Source of the DNA: Bifidobacterium breve
GTDB taxonomy: Bacteria > Actinomycetota > Actinomycetes > Nanopelagicales > Nanopelagicaceae
Length of the DNA stretch: 64,000 nucleotides
Direction of reading: 5' to 3'
Assembly: GCA_945885625.1 (NCBI GenBank)
Contig: CAMCYS010000001.1
Span: 124,001-188,000, forward strand
Position numbers and translations under genes: made by a program. Of this stretch, positions 35,530 to 46,462 are shown one piece after another; position 1 is the stretch's first letter; each line of letters starts with the position of its first letter. The notes below the pieces were generated by a model, which saw only the letters and a list, made by a program, of their open reading frames with translations, ran no database searches and was not told the DNA's origin.

Positions 35530-36029
35530 TTCATCTCCCCCGAAATAATTGGTGGGATAACCACCACGATCTTGGCCTTGATATCAACAGTTGGAACTAG
35601 TTGGCGAACAAAAGGAACTAAGACTTCGCCGTGTTCGGTTTTTATTGCCAGCACATCTTGGCCAGGAAGGTTTAGCACGTCGCTTACTTCACCAAACTTG
35701 CTGCCATCTTGTAGATTTGCGACGCAGCCAATTAACTGCAGCACGTGATAATCATCGTCATCTTCGCCAGGTGCATCAATATCAACATCGGCATATAGCA
35801 AGGTGTCTCGAAGTGCCTCTATGCCATTGCGATCTGAAATTCCCTCAAACCCCAGCAAGAGAATGCCATTGTGCACTCGCACCGAATCAACTGTTAGTGA
35901 CTTGCCGCTATCTGTCTCAACCACTGCGCCCATTGCAAAACGGGTTGCCGCATCATCGGTACGAACTTCGATTGTGGCTTCGCCCAGAATTCCGTGCGCC
36001 TTACCTATCCGGCCCACGAGTAAACGCAC
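35526..36029 (-). CDS. rimM: 16S rRNA processing protein RimM
   Basis: Assists maturation of the 30S subunit head and binds ribosomal protein S19. The 167-residue protein has an N-terminal RimM barrel (VGRIGKAHGILGEATIEVRTDD) and a C-terminal PRC-barrel (HVLQLIGCVANLQDGSKFGEVSDVLNLPGQDVLAIKT). It lies between khpA and trmD, the usual place. Confidence 0.94.
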   Translation of the reverse strand: MRLLVGRIGKAHGILGEATIEVRTDDAATRFAMGAVVETDSGKSLTVDSVRVHNGILLLGFEGISDRNGIEALRDTLLYADVDIDAPGEDDDDYHVLQLIGCVANLQDGSKFGEVSDVLNLPGQDVLAIKTEHGEVLVPFVRQLVPTVDIKAKIVVVIPPIISGEMK

Positions 36030-36051
36030 GGTTAGCGGCTTAAATTAAGGG

Positions 36052-36291
36052 TTAACGAACCTCGTCAGCTTCAACCAGATCAACACGAATTGTGCGACCT
36101 GCGAGCGCGCTGACGACGGTACGAAGCGCCTTTGCGGTACGGCCATTGCGACCAATTACCTTGCCGATATCTTCGGGATTAACTCGAACCTCAAGTGTGG
36201 TTCCACGTCGGTGAGTTTTTTCCTTAACGACTACATCTTCGGGTGAATCAACGATTCCCTTAACTAAATGTTCTAGGGCTTCATCAATCAT
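36052..36291 (-). CDS. khpA: KH-domain RNA-binding protein (KhpA/YlqC)
   Basis: A 79-residue single KH domain, with the RNA-binding GxxG loop in IGRNGRTAKALR. Partner of a larger KH protein in other Gram-positives; it binds RNA and influences cell division genes. It starts two bases after the rpsP stop, in an rpsP-khpA-rimM-trmD operon. Confidence 0.93.
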   Translation of the reverse strand: MIDEALEHLVKGIVDSPEDVVVKEKTHRRGTTLEVRVNPEDIGKVIGRNGRTAKALRTVVSALAGRTIRVDLVEADEVR

Positions 36292-36293
36292 TT

Positions 36294-36845
36294 TTATTCA
36301 GCAGCCGCTTCTGTAGTTTCAGACACAACTTCTGTTGTTGTAACTTCCTCTGGAACCTCGGACACAGCAATCTCTGCTACTGGCTCGGACACCTCGGACA
36401 CAGCATTATCCTCTGTTGATTCGGACACGACCGGGTTTGCTTTTGCAGCAAGCTTCTCTTGCGCCTTCTTCTTTAAAGTTGTGGCGCCTTCCTTTGGTTC
36501 ATCCATAGCTTGCTTAACAGCGGCTTCGTAAGCAACGCTCTTAGCTGGCTTAGGGGCTGCAACGCGAAGTGTTCCTTCGGTTCCTGGAAGTCCCTTGTGC
36601 TTCTGCCAATCGCCAGTCACCTTTAGAAGCGCTTCAACTGCAGCTGATGGCTGTGCGCCAACACCTAACCAGTAAAGAGCGCGCTCTGAGTTAACCTGAA
36701 TTAAAGATGGTTCTTGTCCTGGGACGTAGCGACCAATTTCTTCGATTGAAAGACCATTGCGAGCTTTACGAGCATCTGTGACAACGATACGGAAAAATGG
36801 GGTACGGATTTTGCCCATGCGCATTAAACGAATTTTTGTAGCCAA
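36294..36845 (-). CDS. rpsP: Ribosomal protein S16 with long Ala/Glu/Val-rich C-terminal tail
   Basis: The first 90 or so residues form the S16 fold ([38 protein letters not shown]). The protein is 183 residues long, about twice the usual bacterial length, because of a charged tail: a Lys/Glu part, then a low-complexity VSEV/TTE part from about 130. Two exact 15-bp direct repeats 36 bp apart underlie the tail. Some actinobacteria also have S16 extensions. ATG preceded by a plausible ribosome-binding site (AGGAG). Confidence 0.92.
   Translation of the reverse strand: MATKIRLMRMGKIRTPFFRIVVTDARKARNGLSIEEIGRYVPGQEPSLIQVNSERALYWLGVGAQPSAAVEALLKVTGDWQKHKGLPGTEGTLRVAAPKPAKSVAYEAAVKQAMDEPKEGATTLKKKAQEKLAAKANPVVSESTEDNAVSEVSEPVAEIAVSEVPEEVTTTEVVSETTEAAAE
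36355..36405. repeat. 15-bp direct repeats in the rpsP tail
   Basis: The 15-mer ACCTCGGACACAGCA occurs at 36355-36369 and at 36391-36405, a 36-bp (12-codon) period. It encodes AVSEV-type repeats in the S16 tail, as if the tail had grown by duplication. Confidence 0.7.
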
Positions 36846-36949
36846 GTAAGTATTACTCCTGTAAATGTATGTCGTACCTAATTTCGCTTCAGCGGGGTGC
36901 GAAGCTAATTAAGAACGCGCTTTGGACTTAAGTAGTTCCAGGGATAGAG

Positions 36950-36966
36950 GGCCCTGTCACAGGGGG
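36950..36966. other. Hairpin in the ffh-rpsP intergenic region
   Basis: CCCTG-TCA-CAGGG forms a strong short stem in the 166-bp gap before rpsP. A second stem, TTCGC/GCGAA, lies nearer to rpsP. On the minus strand neither has a T-tract. A structured leader for ribosomal-protein feedback is possible but unproven. Confidence 0.35.
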
Positions 36967-37011
36967 CTAATCTTGCCAGTTTCAGGCTCAGATACGAAAT
37001 CGAGCGGGAGT

Positions 37012-38469
37012 TTAGCCCTGCTCCTCCGCTGCGCGTTTAGCCGGATTACCCGAGCGGGATTTCTTCTTAGGCGGCTGATTGCCCTTCTTTGGCGCGCTCA
37101 TACCCGGTATCGCAGCTCCTGGCGGCAAGCCCATTCCGGCGGGCATGCCCGCAGGAACTTTGCCATTACGCATCTGCTTCATCATTTTCTGAGCCTGAGT
37201 AAATCGCTCAACCAATGAATTCACTTCAGAAACTTGGCGGCCACTGCCAGCTGCAATTCGAGCACGGCGTGAACCATTTAGAACTTTGGGATCTCGGCGC
37301 TCTGTTGGTGTCATCGATTGCACGATTGCTTTGGTACGAATGATCTCGGACTCATCGAAGTTTTCAATCTGCTTCTTCATCGCGCCCGCGCCAGGCAACA
37401 TGCCCAAGATTTTGCCCATTGAACCCATTTTCGACATGGCAGCAATTTGTTCAAGGAAGTCTTCTAAGGTGAAGTCATCGCCACGAGCAAACTTTTCTTC
37501 CATCTTCGCAGCGCCTTCGCCACTGAATGCTTTCTTAGCTTGCTCGGCCAACGTTGCCACATCGCCCATGCCCAAGATTCGCGAGGCCATGCGATCCGGA
37601 TGGAATAAATCAAAGTCCGCTAATTTTTCACCGGTAGACGCAAACATAATTGGCTTTCCAGTTTGCGTAACGATTGAGAGTGCAGCACCGCCTCGAGCAT
37701 CACCATCTAACTTAGTTAGCACGACTCCATCAAAACCAACCCCATCTTGGAATGCTTGCGCAGTGCGCACAGCATCTTGGCCGGTCATGGCATCTACCAC
37801 AAAGAGAATTTCATCGGGTGAAATCGCATCGCGAATATTTTTTGCTTCCTGCATTAGCTCTACATCAACACCCAAGCGACCAGCAGTGTCAACAATTACG
37901 ATGTTATGTAATTTGGCTTTTGCAAAAGCAATACCTGCGCGAGCAACTTCAACTGGATTGCCAACTCCATTACCAGGCTCCGGTGCGAATACTGGAATCC
38001 CGGCGTTCTGTCCCACAACTTGTAATTGAGTTACCGCGTTAGGACGCTGTAGATCGGAGGCAACTAAAATCGGGGTATCGCCAAGGTCGGCAAAATATTT
38101 CGCGAGTTTTCCGGCCAGAGTTGTTTTACCAGCACCTTGCAAACCAGCCAACATGATTACCGTTGGCGCTACTTTTGCTAAACGGACGCGACGAGCTTGG
38201 CTACCCAGTAAGTCAACGAGGGCTTGATTAACAATTTCAAAAATCACTTGGGCTTGATTGGCGCCCGCTTGTAGATCAATTAAAGCTGCTTTGGCTTCAA
38301 CTTCAATCTTGCTAACGAAATCTTCAACTACAGATAAGGCTACGTCAGCATCTAGTAAAGCTTGTCGAATCTCTTGGCAAACATTTGCGACGTCGGAGGT
38401 CGATAACTTCCCCCGAGATCTTAGCGATGCGAATGCATTGCTAAACCGATTACCAAGAGACTCGAACAT
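37012..38469 (-). CDS. ffh: Signal recognition particle protein Ffh
   Basis: GTPase that, with the SRP RNA, targets ribosomes making membrane proteins to FtsY. The 485-residue protein has the N domain (residues 1-90) and a G domain with GLQGAGKTTLAGKLA, DTAGRLGVD and TKLDGDARGGAA. The methionine-rich M domain follows (MLPGAGAMKKQ, RRARIAAGSGRQVSEVN). It lies downstream of glnK, where glnD is missing. ATG with leaderless-type promoter. Confidence 0.95.
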   Translation of the reverse strand: MFESLGNRFSNAFASLRSRGKLSTSDVANVCQEIRQALLDADVALSVVEDFVSKIEVEAKAALIDLQAGANQAQVIFEIVNQALVDLLGSQARRVRLAKVAPTVIMLAGLQGAGKTTLAGKLAKYFADLGDTPILVASDLQRPNAVTQLQVVGQNAGIPVFAPEPGNGVGNPVEVARAGIAFAKAKLHNIVIVDTAGRLGVDVELMQEAKNIRDAISPDEILFVVDAMTGQDAVRTAQAFQDGVGFDGVVLTKLDGDARGGAALSIVTQTGKPIMFASTGEKLADFDLFHPDRMASRILGMGDVATLAEQAKKAFSGEGAAKMEEKFARGDDFTLEDFLEQIAAMSKMGSMGKILGMLPGAGAMKKQIENFDESEIIRTKAIVQSMTPTERRDPKVLNGSRRARIAAGSGRQVSEVNSLVERFTQAQKMMKQMRNGKVPAGMPAGMGLPPGAAIPGMSAPKKGNQPPKKKSRSGNPAKRAAEEQG

Positions 38470-38475
38470 AGCCTC

Positions 38476-38481
38476 ATCCTA
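38476..38481 (-). promoter_or_regulatory. -10 element of a leaderless promoter for ffh
   Basis: TAGGAT on the minus strand ends six bases before the ATG at 38469. GAGG also lies in the spacer, but it would sit too close to serve as a ribosome-binding site. Confidence 0.5.
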
Positions 38482-38516
38482 CTAATTGCGACCCCACTAG
38501 CTAAATCATCTAGCGG

Positions 38517-40147
<1,631 letters not shown>

Positions 40148-40213
40148 GAATAATCACTTTCTAAGAGTTTCGCGATTCTCGCCTTTGAGATGGCGGTAAT
40201 CTCTCTTATCTGG

Positions 40214-40240
40214 ATTACAGGAATTCACCCGAAATGTTAC
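40214..40240 (-). promoter_or_regulatory. Weak GlnR-like box upstream of amt
   Basis: On the minus strand: GTAAC (40240-40236), six bases, GGTGA, six bases, GTAAT (40218-40214). Actinobacterial GlnR sites follow GTnAC-6-GaAAC. The first half fits well and the others only partly. Confidence 0.3.
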
Positions 40241-40260
40241 GTGGGCGTTAAAAGATCAGC

Positions 40261-41106
40261 TTATTGAGCATCCAAAATGCCAGTTATGTAAACTTCTGGG
40301 TCAAAGGGGGTCAGGTCGCCTATGGCCTCCCCCGTGCCTATCCATTTAATTGGTAGATCAAGTTCATGCTCAATCGCAAGGGCAATACCGCCTCGAGCGC
40401 TGCCATCTAACTTAGTCAAGACGATTCCAGTAACTTTGACTGCCTCAGAAAATAACTTAGCTTGGCTTAAGCCATTCTGGCCAGTCGTTGCATCTACAAC
40501 TAATAAAACTTCATTTACTGGTGTAACTTTTTCAATCACTCGTTTGATTTTGCCAAGTTCAGCCATCAAATCTGACTTATTCTGCAATCTACCTGCTGTA
40601 TCAATTACTAAATATTGATAGCCATCAGTAATTGCTTTTGTGGCACTATCGAATGCAACAGCTGCTGGTTCGCCATTTGGTTTTCCAGTAATGACATTTA
40701 GCCCTATGCGATTTGCCCAAGTTTGTAATTGTTCAACCGCTGCTGCGCGAAAAGTATCGGCAGCGCCTAACAAAACTCGGTTGCCAGCGTTTGAAATATT
40801 TGCTGCAAGCTTGGCCACAGATGTGGTCTTACCAGTGCCGTTAACACCAATTACTAAGATCGTTGTTAAACCAGTCTCTGAAAGCGCCAGGGTGCGGGGC
40901 TTCGAAGTAAGTAACGTAGTTAACGCTTCACGAATTGCTTCAATCGGTTCTTCGGATTTACTTTTCTTAGCAGTTGCCACAATCACATCGGTTAAGGAAG
41001 CACCAAGATCTGATGAAATCAATTCGCTATAAAGTTCATCCCAATCGGCAGCCGATACCGCAGACGTTCGGGTGACTTTGGATAGAAACTTCTTAAAAAA
41101 TCCCAT
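40261..41106 (-). CDS. ftsY: SRP receptor FtsY, short form
   Basis: Docks the SRP-ribosome complex at the membrane. At 281 residues it is shorter than most actinobacterial FtsY (often around 400) because the acidic A domain is missing. A basic amphipathic N-terminus (MGFFKKFLSKVTR) is followed by the NG domain: GVNGTGKTTSVAKL, DTAGRLQNK and TKLDGSARGG, ending in PFDPEVYITGIL. The amphipathic helix probably does the membrane binding. Located downstream of smc with 26 bp between. Confidence 0.93.
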   Translation of the reverse strand: MGFFKKFLSKVTRTSAVSAADWDELYSELISSDLGASLTDVIVATAKKSKSEEPIEAIREALTTLLTSKPRTLALSETGLTTILVIGVNGTGKTTSVAKLAANISNAGNRVLLGAADTFRAAAVEQLQTWANRIGLNVITGKPNGEPAAVAFDSATKAITDGYQYLVIDTAGRLQNKSDLMAELGKIKRVIEKVTPVNEVLLVVDATTGQNGLSQAKLFSEAVKVTGIVLTKLDGSARGGIALAIEHELDLPIKWIGTGEAIGDLTPFDPEVYITGILDAQ

Positions 41107-41132
41107 GGCTAACGTCGCCTAAACATCTCTAC

Positions 41133-44100
41133 TTATTCGTTATTTGATTCGCGTAGACGTTGCGAGATGACCTCAGTTACACCGTCACCACGCATGGTCA
41201 CGCCATAAAGAGCATCAGCAATTTCCATTGTGCGCTTTTGGTGAGTAATGATTATTAGCTGCGATGTTTCGCGCAGTTCTTCAAGCACGCCCAATAAACG
41301 CCCTAAGTTGGCATCATCTAGGGCTGCTTCGACTTCATCCAGCACATAAAACGGACTTGGGCGTGCCTTAAAGATCGCAATTAACATGGCTACTGCAGTT
41401 AAGGACTTTTCGCCACCAGAGAGCAGAGAAAGACGCTTGATGCGTTTTCCGGGTGGTCGAGCTTCAACATCGACGCCACTATTTAATAAGTCATCTGGGT
41501 TTGTCAGGATCAAGCGACCATCGCCACCTGGGAATAGTCGAGCGAAGATTGTCTCAAAGTGTTCGGCAGTAGCTTCGAAAGCTTCCATGAAGATCTGCTG
41601 GACTCGATCATCAACTTCTTTGACAATATCCAAGAGATCTCTGCGAGTGTTCTTCAAGTCTTCGAGTTGCTCAGCTAAGAATTTCAAGCGCTCTTCAAGT
41701 GAGGTGTACTCCTCTAGCGCTAGCGGATTGATCTTGCCGAGCAATGTGAGAGAACGTTCTGTTGCGGCCAACCGCTTCTCTTGTTGGTCACGACGATATG
41801 GAATTAGTTCGGTGGTTATGATTTCGCCAGCTTCATTTTCAATAAAGGTTGGCACATCATTATCTGGCCCATATTCATTAACCAACGTCTCGGTATCAAT
41901 GCCCAGTTCTTCAACTGCCTTCGATTCAAGTTGCTCAATACGCATACGTTGCTCAGCGCGGGCAATCTCATCTTTATGAACACTAGAGGTAAGGACTTCT
42001 AGTTCGGCCGTTAGTTCGCGGTTGCGTGCTCGCGCAGATAGCGTTTCGCCTTCGCGGATCGAACGCGCTTCTTCTAGCGCAGCGCGCTGCGTGGCAGCCT
42101 TAGCAATTGATCGTTCAATATGAATTAAAGCTTCATAAGCGGCTTCGGCAATAGCTTGTGAGATTACAGCGCCTCGCGCACGTGCCCCACGGCGAGAGAT
42201 CGCACGTTCTGATGCTTCGCGCTCAGTGATGGCGGCTTCTTCAAGTGCCTTGATGCGAGCTGCCAACGAATCTAAACGTTCCTCACTTGTTCGAACCGCA
42301 AGACGTGCTTCAACTTCGGCTGTTCGAAAACCAGAGACGTTCTCGCGCAACGCATCTGCTTGAGCATGATCTGGATTAGCAATTTCGCCAGATTGAGTTA
42401 ATTGGCTTTGCGCTGACTGAAGTTCGCGCTCATCACGGCTCTTTGCAGTTGTAGTCTCAGCAATTGCCGAATTCAATCGCTCGACCTCAGCTGTTGCTGA
42501 CTTCATGTGCTGGCCAGCCACTGCCAGTTGCTCAGTAATTGCCGCAATTCGAGCATCTGATTCATTTAACTTTGAAAGTGCTACATCGAAGGCGGATTGC
42601 TTACTTTCGATCTCCTGTGCTGCTGAACTGATCGCAAACTTAAGTCGGTCGCATTCATTCGTAATGATCTGCAGTTCACTGCGCAGCTTCTCAATTAGAG
42701 CTTTAACCTCAATGAGTGAATTGGTGTTTTTGGAACCACCGCGAGCGCGGGACTTAGTAAAGAAATCGCCATCGCGAGTTACTACGGTTAGCTCTGGGTG
42801 GTTACGCAAAATATCGGCAGCTTCGGCTGCCGTTTCGCTAACAACTGTCTTTCCAAGTAGATCTGAAATTAAGTCAGAAACTGAATTGGAGCGAATATGT
42901 GCGGTGATCGACGTTAAGCCGCCAGCTAATGCAACCGAGTTAGCGCCTTGGTTGTGATGTACCAAAACATCTGCTTGGCCGAGATCTTCGCTGCGCAGAG
43001 TGCTTAGCGCAGTTATTGCCGCGGAAATATCTTGCACCACAATGGCATCTGCTAACTGGCCAAGAGCGGCGGCTACAGCATTTTCCCAACCCGCATCAAT
43101 TTCAATTAATGAGGCAAGCGAGCCAAGAGTGGCAAGGCCACGAGGTTCGCGTAGCAGGGCAGCGGCGCCATTTCGGGATTGCGCAGAAAGTTCTAAGGCC
43201 TCTAGTTTTGATTCAAGGGCGTTACGAGAGCGGTCAGCAATGCGTTCAGCATCAACTAGCTTCTGATGTTCATCGCGCGAGGTAGCAAGGGCTGACTTAG
43301 CACTTTCAAATGCGGCATCCAGACCAAGTTCGCCCGAATCAGCACTCGCAATTTCTAATTCATGTGTGGCATATTCACGTTGTGCAAGATCACGTCGATT
43401 AGCGGCTTCATCGCGCGCTTTGGTTAAGCGAGCAATTTCTTCGGAGATGGCATCAAGCCGCGCTGCTAATGACTTGATGTGTCCTTCTTGACGAGCAGTG
43501 CCTTCGCGTTGATCAGCGATTGCCCGAAGCGCTGCAGCAATTCGATTCTCTTCGGCTACTAGGGCCGCTTCGGCAGCTGATAGCGCTTGTGATGCTTGGG
43601 CTAAATTATTGCGAGACAGTTGTACGACTGTTTGAAGTTGAGACTCTTCGCCACGCAGATTCTGTGCCTCTGCTTCAAGCGCTTCGGGGTCACGGCCAGC
43701 GGTGCGTGCTTCTTCAGCTTCTTCAGCTAAGAAGCGAGAGCGTTCTTGTGCCAGGCTCTGGGTTCCGCGAAACTTCTCGCGCAACGAATTTAATTGGTAG
43801 AAAGTCTCTTGGGCTTGCACTAAGCGCGGACTATCGACTGCTGCGTCTGAATCTAGCGCTTCTTCGCGACGACGAACCCCATCGAGTTCAGCTTCAACCA
43901 GTGAACGTTTTTCGCGTAGAGCGGTTTCGTCAGCAACTTCTGCCGTAAGAGTTTTTGAAAGTGCGATGTAATCATCGGCTAGCAAACGTAACTTGGCATC
44001 GCGCAGATCAGCTTGAATAGTTGCTGCTTTCTTGGCAACTTCTGCTTGGCGGCCTAGTGGTTTTAGTTGGCGCCGAAGTTCAACAGTTAGATCTTGCACC

Positions 44101-44669
44101 CGTGCCATATTGGTCTGCATTGAATCTAACTTGCGCAGCGCTTTCTCTTTGCGCTTGCGATGTTTAAGTACTCCGGCCGCTTCTTCAATAAAGCCACGAC
44201 GTTCTTCAGGAGTAGCCATCAGGATTGCATCGAGTTGGCCTTGACCAACAATGACGTGCATTTCGCGACCGATGCCCGAGTCGCTGAGCAACTCTTGAAT
44301 ATCTAATAAACGCGAAGCTTCACCGTTGATTTGATATTCACTTTGACCGCTACGAAAGAGAATTCTAGAAATAGTAACTTCGGCATAATCAATCGGTAAT
44401 GCGCCATCTGAATTATCAATAGTTACGGAGACTTCAGCGCGTCCAAGCGGTGAGCGACCGCTGGTGCCAGCGAAGATAACATCTTCCATTTTGCCGCCGC
44501 GCAGAGACTTTGCGCCTTGCTCGCCCATAACCCAAGTGAGGGCATCGACCACATTGGACTTTCCTGAGCCATTCGGACCCACCACGCAGGTGATGCCTGG
44601 CTCGAGGCGCAGGGTCGTCGATGACGCAAAGGACTTAAAGCCCTTGAGCGTAATGCTCTTCAAATACAC
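41133..44669 (-). CDS. smc: Chromosome segregation protein SMC
   Basis: A 1178-residue condensin ATPase. Head N-terminus has Walker A GPNGSGKSNVVDAL; the C-terminal head has the signature LSGGEKSLTAVAMLIAIFKA and Walker B YVLDEVEAALDD. A hinge near residues 490-640 (LGSLASLIEIDAGWENAVAAALG) is flanked by long coiled coils. Full length. GTG start with a leaderless-type promoter inside the mutM-smc gap. No scpA or scpB is in the window. Confidence 0.95.
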   Translation of the reverse strand: MYLKSITLKGFKSFASSTTLRLEPGITCVVGPNGSGKSNVVDALTWVMGEQGAKSLRGGKMEDVIFAGTSGRSPLGRAEVSVTIDNSDGALPIDYAEVTISRILFRSGQSEYQINGEASRLLDIQELLSDSGIGREMHVIVGQGQLDAILMATPEERRGFIEEAAGVLKHRKRKEKALRKLDSMQTNMARVQDLTVELRRQLKPLGRQAEVAKKAATIQADLRDAKLRLLADDYIALSKTLTAEVADETALREKRSLVEAELDGVRRREEALDSDAAVDSPRLVQAQETFYQLNSLREKFRGTQSLAQERSRFLAEEAEEARTAGRDPEALEAEAQNLRGEESQLQTVVQLSRNNLAQASQALSAAEAALVAEENRIAAALRAIADQREGTARQEGHIKSLAARLDAISEEIARLTKARDEAANRRDLAQREYATHELEIASADSGELGLDAAFESAKSALATSRDEHQKLVDAERIADRSRNALESKLEALELSAQSRNGAAALLREPRGLATLGSLASLIEIDAGWENAVAAALGQLADAIVVQDISAAITALSTLRSEDLGQADVLVHHNQGANSVALAGGLTSITAHIRSNSVSDLISDLLGKTVVSETAAEAADILRNHPELTVVTRDGDFFTKSRARGGSKNTNSLIEVKALIEKLRSELQIITNECDRLKFAISSAAQEIESKQSAFDVALSKLNESDARIAAITEQLAVAGQHMKSATAEVERLNSAIAETTTAKSRDERELQSAQSQLTQSGEIANPDHAQADALRENVSGFRTAEVEARLAVRTSEERLDSLAARIKALEEAAITEREASERAISRRGARARGAVISQAIAEAAYEALIHIERSIAKAATQRAALEEARSIREGETLSARARNRELTAELEVLTSSVHKDEIARAEQRMRIEQLESKAVEELGIDTETLVNEYGPDNDVPTFIENEAGEIITTELIPYRRDQQEKRLAATERSLTLLGKINPLALEEYTSLEERLKFLAEQLEDLKNTRRDLLDIVKEVDDRVQQIFMEAFEATAEHFETIFARLFPGGDGRLILTNPDDLLNSGVDVEARPPGKRIKRLSLLSGGEKSLTAVAMLIAIFKARPSPFYVLDEVEAALDDANLGRLLGVLEELRETSQLIIITHQKRTMEIADALYGVTMRGDGVTEVISQRLRESNNE

Positions 44670-44675
44670 GCGGCA

Positions 44676-44681
44676 AACCTA
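44676..44681 (-). promoter_or_regulatory. -10 element of a leaderless promoter for smc
   Basis: TAGGTT on the minus strand ends six bases before the GTG at 44669. It lets smc be expressed independently of rnc-mutM. Confidence 0.5.
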
Positions 44682-44695
44682 CCTTGCCACAGGCT

Positions 44696-45529
44696 CTACT
44701 TCTGACAGTACGGGCAGAAATGAGAGGAACGATTTGCAAAAGAGATTCTCTTTATCAATCGAGAACATCTCGAACATGGTTCACCTTCACAACCATAAAC
44801 CTCTAGTTGAACCTCAAAGTAACCACTCTCGCCATTTACATTTATATATAGATCATCAAATGAGGTGCCGCCAGATTCCAAAGCGCGAGCCATGATTTCG
44901 CGAGCGCTATCAATTAATAAGTTAATTTTCTTGGCTGAAAGATCGCTACAGATGCGTTCTGGGTGAATTTTCGCCGCCCAAAGTGATTCATCGGCATAAA
45001 TGTTTCCAATTCCGCTCAAAATTTGCTGATCTAAAATTGCACTTTTTATTTTGCTCTTGCGAGTACGCAGATTTGTTACCACGGCAGCTTGATCAAATTT
45101 GGAGTCAAATAAATCTGGTGCGATGTGAGCGGCCATCGATGGAATTCCATCGGTTAAGTTATCGACAGCCAGCCAGCCGAAAGTACGTTGGTCGATAAAA
45201 CGAAGTTCCCGGTTTTTCGCCATTCCGCCGGCCAAGGTAAATCTTGCTCGCACATGACGTTCATCAACTTTGCCGATTGGCTGAACTAAGAATTGACCGC
45301 TCATTCCAAGGTGTGCCATGAGAACTTGCGGGCGATCTAACTCAAACCATAAGAACTTACCACGACGTTTTATGCCAGTGACTTTGGCGCCTTCCAGGGA
45401 TGTGATTGGCGCCCAAGAATCGGCACGTTCTACGCGTGGATGCAACTTTTGAATATTTCTTAACTTTTTGCCGATTACCCAACGCTCTAAACCGCGTCGG
45501 ACTGTTTCAACTTCGGGGAGTTCCGGCAT
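44696..45529 (-). CDS. mutM: Formamidopyrimidine-DNA glycosylase
   Basis: Removes 8-oxoguanine and FapyG from DNA. The 277-residue protein has the N-terminal catalytic proline in PELPEVETVRRGL, the conserved HLGMSGQF near residue 73, the helix-two-turn-helix near 170-220, and a C-terminal zinc finger (GCEGEPCSRC and SSHFCPYCQK). Overlaps rnc by 23 bases, so is translationally coupled. Confidence 0.94.
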   Translation of the reverse strand: MPELPEVETVRRGLERWVIGKKLRNIQKLHPRVERADSWAPITSLEGAKVTGIKRRGKFLWFELDRPQVLMAHLGMSGQFLVQPIGKVDERHVRARFTLAGGMAKNRELRFIDQRTFGWLAVDNLTDGIPSMAAHIAPDLFDSKFDQAAVVTNLRTRKSKIKSAILDQQILSGIGNIYADESLWAAKIHPERICSDLSAKKINLLIDSAREIMARALESGGTSFDDLYINVNGESGYFEVQLEVYGCEGEPCSRCSRLIKRISFANRSSHFCPYCQK

Positions 45530-46226
45530 CTTTTAAAAAGTTTTCGGCTTTAAGTAACTCATAAGCACCGCGTGCAGCATATTGTTCAGCTTCGCGCTTG
45601 CTCTTGCCTTCACCTTGACCAACTACTACCCCACCAAGTGCTACCACTGCTATGAAACTCTTGTCGTGGTCTGGACCATCTTCGGTTACTGAATACTCAG
45701 GAACCCCTTTGCCGTTAGCGGCAGCAAATTCTTGTAGTGCGGTTTTGCCATCAAGGCCGGCGCCTTTAGCAATAGCGTTTTCCAATGTGTCAGCAATCAG
45801 CGAGCGAACTAGTTCTGTACTCTTTTCAAAACCTAAATCTAGATAGACGGCACCAATTAACGCCTCTAAGGCATCTGCTAAAAGTGAATTCTTGTCACGC
45901 CCACCAGTGGTTTCTTCACCACGGCCTAAGCGAATGTACTTTCCTAATTGCAGGGTACGAGCGATGTCGGCAAGTGCGCGCATATTTACGATACCCGAAC
46001 GTAATGGCGATAAACGTGATTCGTCTAGATCGGGATACTTTAAATAAAGTTCTTCGGTAACGATTAGTCCGAGCACTGAATCGCCCAAGAATTCGAGGCG
46101 TTCATTTGTTTCTTTCGCACCGTTTTCATAAGCAAAAGAGCGATGCGTAAACGCTAATTCAAGCAGAACTGGATCTACTTCAAATCCGATCTGCTTAGTT
46201 AGCGCTGAATACAGATCAGACCTCAA
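45507..46226 (-). CDS. rnc: Ribonuclease III
   Basis: Cuts double-stranded RNA, chiefly rRNA precursors. The 239-residue protein has the signature NERLEFLGDSVLGL near residue 42, a second catalytic Glu in ADALEALIGAVYLD, and a C-terminal dsRNA-binding domain (KTALQEFAAANGKGVPEYSVTEDGP). TTG start at 46226, which overlaps rpmF by eleven bases. No better in-frame start exists. Confidence 0.93.
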   Translation of the reverse strand: MRSDLYSALTKQIGFEVDPVLLELAFTHRSFAYENGAKETNERLEFLGDSVLGLIVTEELYLKYPDLDESRLSPLRSGIVNMRALADIARTLQLGKYIRLGRGEETTGGRDKNSLLADALEALIGAVYLDLGFEKSTELVRSLIADTLENAIAKGAGLDGKTALQEFAAANGKGVPEYSVTEDGPDHDKSFIAVVALGGVVVGQGEGKSKREAEQYAARGAYELLKAENFLKDAGTPRS

Positions 46227-46389
46227 GTACCTGACGACGGTTATATGTACCGCAAGTTGGGCATGCTGTGTGCTGAAGCTTTGGCTGTTGGCACTGTGGG
46301 CACGCCGCTAGCGCAGCTGCTGTTGTTTTCCACATGCTTCGACGTGAACGCGTCTTTGAACGCGACATCTTTCGCTTTGGTACTGGCAC
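46216..46389 (-). CDS. rpmF: Ribosomal protein L32 (zinc-binding form)
   Basis: Minus-strand GTG at 46389 to TGA at 46216 encodes 57 residues starting MPVPKRKMSRSKTRSRR, the universal L32 start, with the zinc ribbon CPQC and CPTC further on. GAAGGAAG serves as ribosome-binding site. The stop lies within the rnc start region. The yceD-rpmF-rnc order is typical of actinobacteria. It is too short for usual length cut-offs. Confidence 0.95.
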   Translation of the reverse strand: MPVPKRKMSRSKTRSRRSMWKTTAAALAACPQCQQPKLQHTACPTCGTYNRRQVLEV

Positions 46390-46462
46390 GATGCACTTCC
46401 TTCACAAAATCAATATCTATAGAACCGCACCTGGATGGGCGCGGTAGGTGGGCAAGTATTCC

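Noticed and set aside
37012-38469. Possible SRP RNA gene beside ffh
   Set aside because: The flanking gaps are under 170 bp and contain no GGAA-capped long hairpin.
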